Origin: Planococcus kocurii
GTDB taxonomy: Bacteria; Bacillota; Bacilli; Bacillales_A; Planococcaceae
NCBI RefSeq assembly: GCF_001465835.2
Contig: NZ_CP013661.2
Coordinates: forward strand, 1,852,501 to 1,916,500
DNA length: 64,000 nucleotides
Direction: 5' to 3'
Positions 37,103 through 45,656 of this stretch are shown piece after piece. A model generated the notes under the pieces. It made no database searches and was not told the origin of the DNA. It saw only the letters and a program-made list of their open reading frames with translations. How positions within the stretch are numbered: position 1 is the stretch's first letter; each line of letters starts with the position of its first letter. The translations under genes and the position numbers were made by a program.

Positions 37103-40100
37103 TCACTGAGTGTTGCCAAAAGTTTCTTGAAGAATGTAATACGATTGCTTCAAGCGTTCTTTGGATTGTGGCAGTCCCCATGTGTCCCATGAATACTGGG
37201 CTGCTTGAGTTGTAGTAAAGGTTTCAGTTGCTTTACCATTATCATCCGTTAAACTAGCAGCGACATCTATTCCTTCAATTGTTCTCGAAGCCTCAATGCC
37301 GTCTTGTTGAAGATCCCCTGTAAATTCTCGTTTTGCGGGATCTTTAGCATTCAGCAACATCCAAGGAATTCGGATTTCCATGATGCCTGTTTTTTCATCG
37401 TAGTAATAATCGTTCAAAGAATCATAGTTTTCATGCTCCGGATTGGCAATACCAAATCGGAAAACACCGGTTTCATAAGAAGAAAATGGCAGTGTTTCTC
37501 CAGTATCGGGACGCACAAATTCTTTGTTCAATGCGAGTCGAATCGGATGGAAAGTCGATTCAATATTTTCTTCTGCAGGAATCATCTTTAAACGGTTGTG
37601 ATAATCATAATAGAAGCTGTCGTAATCGCCTGCAACTTGCATTTGTGCTTGTTTTAAATCGTTCATCTTCAACTGAAAATCTGCGAGAAATTCTGTTTTT
37701 CCCAACGCATCAACTGCAATGCCTTGGTCTTCACGAATACTAAAGTACAAATTGAAATCCTGTTCAGTCCACCAGGTTTTATCGGTAGGATCGAATTGGG
37801 CTTTGATGTAAACGTAGCGCTCATCTGAATCCATGGTCAAGGTTCTGAGGGCACCGTTGTCTTTTTTGTATAGCTTTTGCCCATCTTGCCAATCATCTTC
37901 ACCATCGACTTTCACTTTATGACGATCAAAGCTCAACAATCCGAATTGCTGCTCATTTGTTTGAGCATTGGACCAAAATGGCCGTTCGTTTGGATTGTCA
38001 TACTCCATCGTATTCCACGTACGCTTAAACCACTCATCTTGCCATGTGAAAACCATACCGCCCATCAGTCCTTCTTCAAGGATATCCTCATACATATGGC
38101 TGACGATTTCGCCTTGCTGTTGTTCAGAGATAAACCCTTGGTTCCAACCGAACGGATTTTCATGAGTCATGCCGCGAGAAGAAGGAATACCGAACTCGGC
38201 GATGACAATTGGCATATCGTGAGAATCGTTCAAATCCTTCAAGTAGCCGGCGTAGTTATTGAATTCCCCGCGGTGGTCTACGTATTCAGTGTATCGTTCT
38301 TCTAAATTCAAGAAATCTGGATAGTACGGGTAAACATGATAAGAAGCGAACATGCCAACTGTATCCGTGATGCCTTTGGTTTTAATGTGATTTGGATCGA
38401 CAGTTGCCATATCTTCTTGTTCACTTGGCTCTGCTGGTTGGTCCACATTATCTGTCGTTACCCAGTTAGTAAAACTCAAAGGACGCATACTTTGGTAGGT
38501 ATCTAGTTCGTACGATGCTAACAAGTCCAGCTGCTGTGCCAACCAATTTTCCATCGGGTTGGCCTCTTCTGTGTATACATGCGTACCTTGAAAATCACCA
38601 AGCTCAGGATAATCAAGTTCCATTTGTTGAACCGTAAACGGATACCAATCATCCAACCAATAACGTAAGAGGAGATGTCAGTTTTGTAGGTACCATATGC
38701 ATGGCCAGGTTCTTGTTCGACAACAGCATCACCGTGAATAACGTCTACTATTTTCTGAACCTCATTTTGGAAACGCTCAGTAATCTCAGGAGTAAAGGCG
38801 TCGAGTGTTTCAACTAGTGGCTCTTCATCAATCCAGACGCCGTGGTACAGGTAAAGTGGCTGTTTAGCACTTGCATTATAAGCAGCAAATGCTTCATAGA
38901 AAGCAGGCGGGTGAAGCGTATACACACGAATCGCATTGGCATTCATCTCACCGATTGCTTTAAACCAGCGGTCGTATTCATCACGCGAGATTGCGGCTTC
39001 TCCAGGAAACGTTCCGGGCTTAGCCATGCCCATATTAACGCCTTTAATCGTAAATGGCTGCCATTCGCCATCTTCATACACTTCGAATGTCTGTCCGTTT
39101 ACACGGGAAGGATAAGAAATACCTTCTTCCTTAGCAACTTCTTTAACTGCTGTAACTTGTGATTCTTTGTCTTCTGCATTTGCTAAAATAGCTTCCATCA
39201 TTGGTACATAGGTCTTCCAATAAAAACTCTTTTCAGCATCTAACGATTCCATGGAAAGGAATGAGCGCATTTTTGCAAAACCAGAATAACGGTAAAAGTT
39301 TGGAACATCGTCAATATCGACAAAATCACCTGCAAAATAGTATAGATCTGCACCGTATTTAGACTGGTGGAATACAGCTGGAAAGCTCTGTGGAATTCCT
39401 GCTTTTTCTAGCTTTTCACTACCTGTAGCTTGCAGGTCCCACTGATAATCTGCTAAGACATCCGTTCCTTCAGTGGCTTCATTAATATCAAACCAATAAC
39501 CAAAAGAAGGGCTATCCGTTAAGTTGAATTGAGCGGTGCCTTGTTCAGTAAAGGTAAGATGAAGACCGTCAGAACCGATTTCACCTGCTTCTTCAGAAAG
39601 AACTACAATTTCGCCGGTATCGTCATTAACCAATATAAATCCAGCACCTTTAAAATGCCACTTGGCCTCATTTTTCTCGTAGTTATCAATAATCCATTGA
39701 GGGATTTCACTGTCAGAAGAGTCAAGATCGACAAAGTAACGACCACTCCAGCCACTCCACTCCAAGCCAAGAAATTTGTTTATGTCTGTTGCGACTTCTT
39801 TAGGCGTTGGAGAAGCAAATGTATTAAACTCCATTACCAAATCAGTGCCTTCAGCTTGAACTTGTTGCTTAATCGTGTTCCACTCAGCCATACTCAGTCC
39901 GCCGGTAATCATGGATGAACTGCCAGGCTTTTTCTCGGTCGTTTGCCATGGTAAATTTTCTTCGTAAACTCCGTAGGAATCTGCAAGATAGATCAGGTCA
40001 GTTCCAGACAAGTCTCCGGGTAAATCACGAGTAGTGTAGCTTTCTTCTTTTTCATTAGGGACGAAGCCATAATAATCTGTGTCGGCCAGATAAGCTTCTC

Positions 40101-40290
40101 CAGATTCACTTACGTAACGTTGATGATTTAATAGCCAAGTCAGGCCTTTATGCTCCCGGTAGCTTTCAGTAGGAACCGTTTTATCAATGATTGCAATAGT
40201 GACTGTTTTTTCATCTTTAAAAAACCATATGATAATAGGGAGTGCCAACAAAATAATGACTCCGAATAAGTATAGAAATGTCTTTTTCAT
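37103..40290 (-). pseudogene. Large membrane-anchored glycosidase-like protein, broken by one frameshift
   Basis: Two overlapping minus-strand frames (40290-38518 and 38656-37103) join into one protein of about 1060 residues. The first ends ...TDISSYVIGW and the second continues DDWYPFTVQQMELDYPELGDF. A single missing base near 38656 explains the shift. N-terminal membrane anchor (FLYLFGVIILLALPIIIWFF). The central region resembles GH2/GH5-type TIM barrels (FTIKGVNMGMAKPGTFPG, WFKAIGEMNANAIRVYTLHPP, and the possible catalytic Glu in MPIVIAEFGIPSSRG). It could be a true pseudogene, a phase-variable state or an assembly error. It is convergent with the c-di-GMP-controlled secreted gene, hinting at a shared exopolysaccharide theme. 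Confidence 0.8.
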
Positions 40291-40742
40291 ACATACCACT
40301 CTTCTCTATTTACAAAATATAACTCACAAGTCATTATAGCTTAAAAGTCACTATAAATAGAAAGAAATTACCTGATTTTTTAAAGAGCCAAATTTTATCA
40401 CAAGAAAATTGGGACACTGCTTGAGAATGTATCAATGACGTAAGAAGGCGAATGATCTAGCCATTCGGACGTAGAAAGACGCTGACGAAAGAGTCTGCAA
40501 TAAAGGTTCTACACACTATCTTTATATGGAGTCGTACCGAGTAATCGCATATCTATCACTACTATGTCGACTTTTCGAATAACGTGTTTGAGTAATTGGT
40601 AGTTGGAACTCTCGAAATTTTTACTATGCTGCTTATCTAAATAAATATTCCGATCAGTGCTTCCAATTTGACGCGTATGCAATCAAATTTGCGATGGTGC
40701 ATAATTCATCTCAGTAAACGATTCTTTCCTCTTATTCTAACT

Positions 40743-40870
40743 AAAAAGCGTTCGTAAAAGCGTCTGCAATTCCCGAACGTTCGTAAATTGATTTACTACA
40801 TTTGCGAACGCTTTTTCCGGTCATTTTTAGTTCTTTTTAAAGCGTTCGTAAAAGTGTACTTTTACGAACG
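40743..40870 (+). repeat. CGTTCG palindrome cluster at the left edge of the accessory region
   Basis: AAAAAGCGTTCG (40743-40754) pairs with CGAACGCTTTTT (40805-40816). A second near-perfect palindrome follows: CGTTCGTAAAAGT / ACTTTTACGAACG (40843-40870, 2 nt centre). The right half, ACTTTTACGAACG, recurs in the tails of the dif-like units. No dif-like core is recognisable here. Bases 40291-40742 hold no gene I can support. Confidence 0.8.
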
Positions 40871-41004
40871 GTTTTATTTGTACTGCATTGATTTTAGTTT
40901 CAGGTATTTATACTTAAGAAATATTGTTATAATTCAATTAACAAATTATTCATTTTTATCAATTTATATCTAGTTAAAATAATGATATGCAAGGAGGAGA
41001 ACTG

Positions 41005-41121
41005 ATGGAGACGATATTTTTATTCTCTTTAATGATGATAATCTTAGCTATAGCAGTACTTAATACTTCCAAAGTTGAAAAGCTAGAAAAAAGAATAAAG
41101 CAACTTGAGGGAAAACAATAA
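41005..41121 (+). CDS. Small membrane protein, 38 residues
   Basis: Perfect AAGGAGGAG ribosome binding site followed by ATG. The peptide has one hydrophobic helix (METIFLFSLMMIILAIAVL) then a short charged coiled-coil-like tail (KVEKLEKRIKQLEGKQ). No family recognised. Small single-pass proteins of this shape are common in Bacillales. The good ribosome binding site is the main support. Confidence 0.65.
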   Translation: METIFLFSLMMIILAIAVLNTSKVEKLEKRIKQLEGKQ

Positions 41122-41307
41122 CTTGAAAGGTTTTCAAACTCCTAAACGTGTAGTTACTAATTTTTCGTTTTACCACTGACTTTTAAGTAGAGTATCGAGT
41201 TGAGCATGAGTCATAATCAAAAAATCAATGAGCTACAAACTGATCTGGAGGATTTTGTGAAACTCCCGAAAAAATTTAATTAGATTTTTTGCTGAAAAGA
41301 CTGGAAT

Positions 41308-41343
41308 GTGAATGTAGCTTAAGTGCACTTAAGCTACATTCAC
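41308..41343. repeat. 36 bp perfect palindrome
   Basis: Arms 41308-41325 and 41326-41343 are perfect reverse complements (GTGAATGTAGCTTAAGTG and its inverse). Related palindromes occur at 41790 and 42445. It may serve as a terminator, but the weak T tail and perfect symmetry also fit a protein-binding or mobile repeat. Confidence 0.85.
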
Positions 41344-41401
41344 ACTTAGTTAAAGTATTAAAAAATATTGTTTAGACAAGAATGAATATGAGGAGTTTAG
41401 G

Positions 41402-41752
41402 ATGAAAAAAAATATCAGTACTATAATCGTGATTTTGGCATTGATCGGCTTTTTAGTTGCAACGTTTTTTCTTCAGTATGAAGTTTTATTTCTAACTCGT
41501 ATTGCTTCACTTATCTTCACAATTGTTTATTTAGTAATTGAAGTAAAGCAAGAGTATTTCTCAACACGCAAGCCATTATTTATTCTCTTTGGTGTCATTA
41601 GCATATTAGCTATAGCGGTATGCATTATACTTGATGAAACTTCAGCGACTGATGGATTCAATGCTAGAAGTTTTATGCTACTGGTATTTATTTTCATTTT
41701 TCTGGTCATTAGCTATAACCATTTATACAACAAAAACGATGCTGCAAAGTAA
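41402..41752 (+). CDS. Small multi-pass membrane protein, 116 residues
   Basis: About four hydrophobic segments (STIIVILALIGFLVATFF, TRIASLIFTIVYLVIEV, PLFILFGVISILAIAVCIIL, FMLLVFIFIFLVISY). No recognised domain or catalytic motif. ATG with AGGAG upstream. It is flanked by two related palindromes (41308 and 41790) and stands alone on the plus strand. Confidence 0.72.
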   Translation: MKKNISTIIVILALIGFLVATFFLQYEVLFLTRIASLIFTIVYLVIEVKQEYFSTRKPLFILFGVISILAIAVCIILDETSATDGFNARSFMLLVFIFIFLVISYNHLYNKNDAAK

Positions 41753-41789
41753 TTTCAGTTCAACTTTAGTTTTATAAATTCTTTGATTT

Positions 41790-41821
41790 GAATGTAACTT
41801 AATGTGAATTAAGTTACATTC
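41790..41821. repeat. Palindrome related to the one at 41308; convergent terminator position
   Basis: GAATGTAACTTAAT / ATTAAGTTACATTC, 14 bp arms with a 4 nt loop. It lies between convergent small genes, so a bidirectional terminator role is plausible. Confidence 0.8.
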
Positions 41822-41855
41822 GTTCTTAATGAAAATGGCAGATTGAGTGCTTTAA

Positions 41856-42023
41856 TCATTTACTCTGGACCGTATTTTTCAACTCTACAATTCCTATAAC
41901 TAACATTCCGATGCTTAAGGGAGAAAATATTAGAAAAAATACTTCTAAAGTAATTTGATTAGTAGCAACTAATAGCAATAAAAGGATTGAAAGTATCGTT
42001 ATGGTACTTACATATTTTCCCAT
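41856..42023 (-). CDS. Small two-helix membrane protein, 55 residues
   Basis: Minus-strand ORF with an excellent AAGGAGG ribosome binding site 6 bases before ATG. The sequence begins MGKYVSTITILSILLLLLVA, has a second hydrophobic segment (VFFLIFSPLSIGMLVIGIV) and a charged C-terminus. No family recognised. A conserved promoter-like block lies about 51 bp upstream of the start (42074-42102), shared with the next small gene. Confidence 0.72.
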   Translation of the reverse strand: MGKYVSTITILSILLLLLVATNQITLEVFFLIFSPLSIGMLVIGIVELKNTVQSK

Positions 42024-42073
42024 CAGATCCTCCTTTTCGGTACTCTTTATTTTTAAATCATCCGTAGAGTTAC

Positions 42074-42102
42074 TATACCAATTAATTCCCAGTAAAGTTT
42101 CA
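42074..42102 (-). promoter_or_regulatory. ECF-like promoter, copy 1
   Basis: On the minus strand: TGAAAC, 17 bp, GGTATA. The block is nearly duplicated at 42373-42401, at the same distance from the following start codon. It resembles extracytoplasmic sigma promoters (TGAAAC...CGTATA) more than sigma-A. Confidence 0.45.
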
Positions 42103-42152
42103 TTTCTTAAAAAAGAGAAATTTAGAGAAGATGTTTTGATGAATTTGAATGT

Positions 42153-42320
42153 TTATAAGCCAAGTATTGCTATGAAAATTAATGTGAACACGAAACTTGC
42201 AACGATGGACATTACCCAATGAGTCTTGTTCGTTATTCTTAAAAGTTTATTCACGATAAAATTAATGATTAAAATAGCTAAAAAGACGACAACGAACGTT
42301 ACTAGAAAATAAATGAACAA
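42153..42320 (-). CDS. Small two-helix membrane protein, 55 residues (second)
   Basis: Hydrophobic protein beginning MFIYFLVTFVVVFLAILIIN, with a second helix in the C-terminal half (WVMSIVASFVFTLIFIAILGL). I prefer the TTG at 42320, because AAAGGTGG lies 8 bases upstream and the promoter-to-start distance (about 53 bp) then equals that of the sister gene. An ATG at 42344 is an alternative but sits upstream of that ribosome binding site. Function unknown. Confidence 0.65.
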   Translation of the reverse strand: MFIYFLVTFVVVFLAILIINFIVNKLLRITNKTHWVMSIVASFVFTLIFIAILGL

Positions 42321-42372
42321 TTGGTTTCTCCACCTTTCATACATACGCTAAAGAAATAATAATGCACTTTGT

Positions 42373-42401
42373 TATACCTATTTATTTCCAGTAAGGTTTC
42401 G
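42373..42401 (-). promoter_or_regulatory. ECF-like promoter, copy 2
   Basis: Minus strand CGAAAC, 17 bp, GGTATA; shares the spacer core TTACTGG.AAT.AAT with copy 1. Confidence 0.45.
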
Positions 42402-42444
42402 TTTTTTCTAAAAAAGAACTTCATATGGATTTTTCTACTCAAAC

Positions 42445-42478
42445 TGAATGTAACTTAAGTGTAAGTAAGTTACATTCA
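42445..42478. repeat. Third palindrome of the GAATGTAACTTA family
   Basis: TGAATGTAACTTA / TAAGTTACATTCA, 13 bp arms around an 8 nt loop, followed by T-rich sequence. Confidence 0.8.
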
Positions 42479-42595
42479 TTTTCTTGATTCTACTGGCTTC
42501 CCCAGAAAATCATTCCGAACTAATTTCATTAGAAAAAATGATACATTCAGAATGCTGTTTTGTAAGGTTTTCAAACTTGAATCTCAAAAGGTGTA

Positions 42596-42623
42596 GGTTT
42601 ACATATCGAGAATTATAGGAAGG
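42596..42623 (+). other. dif-like Xer recombination site A
   Basis: GGTTTACATAT, 6 nt centre CGAGAA, TTATAGGAAGG. It is the first of eight direct-repeat sites and differs by three bases from the best copies in the XerC-type arm. Downstream tail GTGTACTTTTACTAACGGTT (42670-42689). Confidence 0.75.
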
Positions 42624-42848
42624 GGAGAAGTGTTAGGTTAAGCTTCCTTCCTTCTTTTTGTTCGTTTAAGTGTACTTTTACTAACGGTTAAATTCAATGC
42701 AGTTTTAAAATGCTACAACAGTAATTTTGAATAAATTTCAAAACAAAAATATATAAGTAAAAATTATGTATATTCATTAATTTAATCAATTTTACTTATA
42801 GTACATTAAGTTATATGCTTGGGTTAGAAGAAAAGGAGGAATATGGAA

Positions 42849-43592
42849 ATGAAGTTTTTTGATGCGCACTTACATATTATAGATTCAAGATTTCCTTTGA
42901 TAGAAAATCAAGGTTTTATGCCAGAGGCTTTTACTAGAAATGATTACTTAAAAAGCGTCGAGCACTTTGATGTAGTTGGTGGTGCTGTAGTTTCCGGTTC
43001 GTTTCAAGCGTTTGATCAATCTTACCTGATAGACGCTTTAAAAACATTAGGAGACAACTTCGTTGGAGTTACTCAACTCACTCATGATACTTCAGACGAT
43101 AGAATCATCGAATTAAATAAACTTGGGGTTCGGGCATTGCGATTTAATGTGAATCGGGGTGGTTCAGAGGACCTTTCACGGTTGGATTACTTTTCGAGAA
43201 GAGTTCACGAACTGGTTAACTGGCATACGGAACTTTACATTAATTCCCGGGATCTAACCGAAATTGAAGAGAAAGTAGCGAAGCTTCCGGCTGTTTCCGT
43301 TGATTATCTTGGATTATCCAAAGAGGGATTTTCAACTCTTTTATCATTAGTTGAAAAAGGAATCAAAGTAAAAGCCACTGGCTTTGGAAGAATCGATTTT
43401 GATGCAGCAGAAGCCATTCGAACTATTTATTCTATAAACCCTGACGCCCTGATGTTCGGAACAGATTTACCTTCTACAAGAGCAAAAGTGCCATTCCAGC
43501 ATTCCGATGTCTCCTTAATTCATCAGGCACTTGAACAAGACCAAGCTGAAAACGTACTCTATAGAAATGCACTCAAGTGGTACTTAAAATGA
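42849..43592 (+). CDS. TIM-barrel metal-dependent hydrolase (amidohydrolase 2 family)
   Basis: Cytosolic 247-residue hydrolase of the COG3618-like group. N-terminal metal motif FFDAHLHIID (HxH at about residues 7 and 9). The C-terminal FGTDLPSTRAK carries the catalytic Asp. The middle has VTQLTHD and a barrel pattern. Family members hydrolyse lactones or decarboxylate, so the substrate is uncertain. The ATG at 42849 is 9 bases after AAGGAGG; the ATG at 42843 is too near. It is the only gene between dif-like sites A and B. Confidence 0.82.
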   Translation: MKFFDAHLHIIDSRFPLIENQGFMPEAFTRNDYLKSVEHFDVVGGAVVSGSFQAFDQSYLIDALKTLGDNFVGVTQLTHDTSDDRIIELNKLGVRALRFNVNRGGSEDLSRLDYFSRRVHELVNWHTELYINSRDLTEIEEKVAKLPAVSVDYLGLSKEGFSTLLSLVEKGIKVKATGFGRIDFDAAEAIRTIYSINPDALMFGTDLPSTRAKVPFQHSDVSLIHQALEQDQAENVLYRNALKWYLK

Positions 43593-43663
43593 AAAATTAA
43601 ATTAAGAATTAATGAAATATTATGAAGCTAACGATTATCTATACTAGAAATTTTTAAATTATA

Positions 43664-43771
43664 AGTTTACATATCGCAGCTTATCGGAAGTCTATAAAAG
43701 CAAACTGGAGAAGGTGCTGGTCCTAAGCATCTTCTTTTTTCGTTCATGGAAGTGTACTTTTACGAACGGTT
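43664..43771 (+). other. dif-like site B with its terminator and tail
   Basis: Core 43664-43691: AGTTTACATAT, centre CGCAGC, TTATCGGAAGT. It is followed by CTATAAAAGCAAACTGG, a hairpin (GAAGGTGCTGG/TAAGCATCTTC, T6) and CGTTCATGGAAGT / ACTTTTACGAACGG. The whole 108 bp is nearly identical to units C and D. Confidence 0.88.
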
Positions 43772-43894
43772 ATAATAAATCTTGTTTTTGCTAGTAGAAT
43801 TACATAAAGGGAAATTATGTTAAAATTAATAAAATCAAAATATAATAATTCATAAAATAAAGCATTGAATAGGACAGGGAGGAAATAGAGTCAG

Positions 43895-44326
43895 ATGAAT
43901 CAAATAGAAGAAGTGATAAATAATGCATCAGAAATAATGAACAGTCAAAACTGCATTGGAATAGGGTCTACGAGAAAAGTTTACTAATACAAAAATTTAG
44001 TCGTTAAAAAGCATTTACATAAAATAGGACATTTGCAAAGCATAAAAGAAAAAGAAATATACAAAGAATTGAACCGAAAAGGAAAGACACAATTTTTAGT
44101 ACCTGTATTACATACAGACGAAAAGCTGTCAATTCAGCCATTTTATGAGCCGTTACCTCTAAAGAGGGATGAAACTTATAATCTTGAACTTGAAACCGAT
44201 AACTGTTTGACAAATGAACTGAGAGAGGTGATCGAAGAAATAGATAAAAAATATGATGGCTTCGATCTTCTTGACAGTGGGAACTATGGATTGAATCAAG
44301 ATGGAAATTTAATCCTGATTGATTAG
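43895..44326 (+). pseudogene. Kinase-fold protein remnant with in-frame stops
   Basis: From ATG 43895 (GGGAGG upstream) the frame reads MNQIEEVINNASEIM...GIGSTRKVY, then a TAA at 43985, and continues in the same frame YKNLVVKKHLHKIG...DLLDSGNYGLNQDGNLILID to a TAG at 44324. The glycine-rich loop (GIGSTRKVY), a VVKK lysine and the D.GNYG...LIDYG-like end resemble small eukaryotic-type or aminoglycoside-type kinases. Both stops sit where a sense residue, plausibly Tyr, would be expected (VY-x-YK and LID-x-G). Most simply a decayed gene. Confidence 0.75.
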
Positions 44327-44391
44327 GGGATGACAAAAAACTATATGATAATGAGTAGGTTCCATTAGCAACAGCAGGTATTTTACCGTAA

Positions 44392-44580
44392 ATATATTTC
44401 GAAAGTTGCCAGGTTTGTGGACAACAAAAGGAACTTAGGATCTACGGCGAAGATAACAAAGATCGCAGATGCTTAGATTGTGGTAAGGAATACTCCTTTG
44501 CAGCTCGTTATTCGAATAAATTCAGTATTGAATTTAAATTTAGATATCATGAAGTTATCGGACGCGGCATATCGTGCTGA
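44392..44580 (+). pseudogene. Zinc-ribbon protein fragment
   Basis: Open stretch without start codon or ribosome binding site, encoding CQVCGQQKELRIYG and, 17 residues later, CLDCGKEYSF: two CxxC knuckles of a treble-clef or zinc ribbon, followed by a short basic/aromatic tail. Taken as a remnant of a larger gene; the parent family is not recognised. Confidence 0.55.
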
Positions 44581-44696
44581 CAATTGTAGTAATAGAAATT
44601 AAAAAATCTCAATTCAGTTTAAATCGAGATTTTTCTTCTATTATTTATTTTCAATAGCTCCTTAAACTAAAGCAACAGTTATTTTAAATGCCGTGT

Positions 44697-45149
44697 TTAT
44701 GAACCGTTTTTAACGTGATCCCTACTGAAACATACATAGTTTTGTTTAATTTTGTATGTATCACATGCCCCGCCATCTTCATCATAAATTTCTTTCTCTA
44801 CAACCAATTCAATACTTCTATCCCCGTATTCATCAAAATTGGTGATAGAAAGTAAATCATCGTCAAGCCAATTTAACTGGACGCGCCCTTTCGCATCACT
44901 AAAATAAACTGTTCGTTCTAAATCGCCCTCTAAATGAAATACAACATTAACAAACGCATTGACTCCACCTGCTGCTCCACCATAATTTTGGTAATAAACT
45001 TGAGCAGAATATGCCTCATTTGGTGAAGTGACTATATCTCCATCTTTTTCACCGTTCGTATAGTAAAACTCATATGTAAAATGTGTGTAGATTAAATATA
45101 GGCAAAATAGTAAAGCCAGAACTAAAGTTACTTTGAGGATTTTCACCAT
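44697..45149 (-). CDS. DUF5412-like membrane-anchored protein
   Basis: 150-residue protein with an N-terminal signal anchor (KILKVTLVLALLFCLYLIY) and an extracellular part containing SPNEAYSAQVYYQNYGGAAGGVNAFV, TVYFSDAKGRVQLNWLDDDLLSITNF and CDTYKIKQNY. This pattern fits DUF5412 proteins of Bacillales (recalled, not searched). A decayed relative lies at 46539-46937. Start after GAAGGATGTGAAGGA. Function unknown. Confidence 0.72.
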   Translation of the reverse strand: MVKILKVTLVLALLFCLYLIYTHFTYEFYYTNGEKDGDIVTSPNEAYSAQVYYQNYGGAAGGVNAFVNVVFHLEGDLERTVYFSDAKGRVQLNWLDDDLLSITNFDEYGDRSIELVVEKEIYDEDGGACDTYKIKQNYVCFSRDHVKNGS

Positions 45150-45322
45150 ATTCCTTCACATCCTTCAAGTTTTAATTGTGTTTCTTACTCTCTTCTTCAC
45201 CTGACTTACCATTTTTGTTTTATTATCCCTCATACTCATTTTAAAAGATTTCTTATTAAACTAGACGCTTGCTTTTGAAGCAAAGTTGCAACAAGCAATA
45301 GTATAGAAGGCAAGAGGAAACT

Positions 45323-45333
45323 TTATCGGAAGT
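45323..45333 (+). other. Orphan XerC-type arm, possible decayed dif-like site
   Basis: TTATCGGAAGT, identical to the right arm of sites B, C, D and G, but the expected left arm is not present (AGGAAAC precedes it directly). The rest of 45150-45656 shows no supportable gene. Confidence 0.4.
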
Positions 45334-45656
45334 TAAATAAACCTAACAAACCTTTGCAAACTTATAAATGAATTGGGCCATCAATAAATGGGGCGCTTTT
45401 TTTCAAAGTGTCTACCATTTGGAGTTCAATTCACAATACAGTGCTTTTTCTTTTTTCTTACAAAAAAACTCCTCCCAGAAATTCAATTCTGGAAAGAGTA
45501 TCTCATGATAAATTTTCTATTAGAATGTGTTCACTATTGGACGGTTACGTATATTTCTCACGAAGATACATAATTTCACATTCTATATTTCAAAGGAAAT
45601 TTGTTTTTCCATACTGTACTCATTAGCTTAATTTTACAATCGGCGTAACTTAAAAA

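Noticed and set aside
37877-38305. 142-codon plus-strand frame within the glycosidase-like gene
   Set aside because: Antisense to a clearly coding frame with recognisable motifs; no ribosome binding site.
41127-41165. Possible ninth dif-like site after the 38-residue ORF
   Set aside because: It shares GGTTTTCAAACT and GTGTAG with sequence before site A, but neither 11 bp arm is recognisable.
45388-45626. Two overlapping 61-72 codon plus-strand frames
   Set aside because: No ribosome binding site, low-complexity composition, overlapping each other; no protein-like features.
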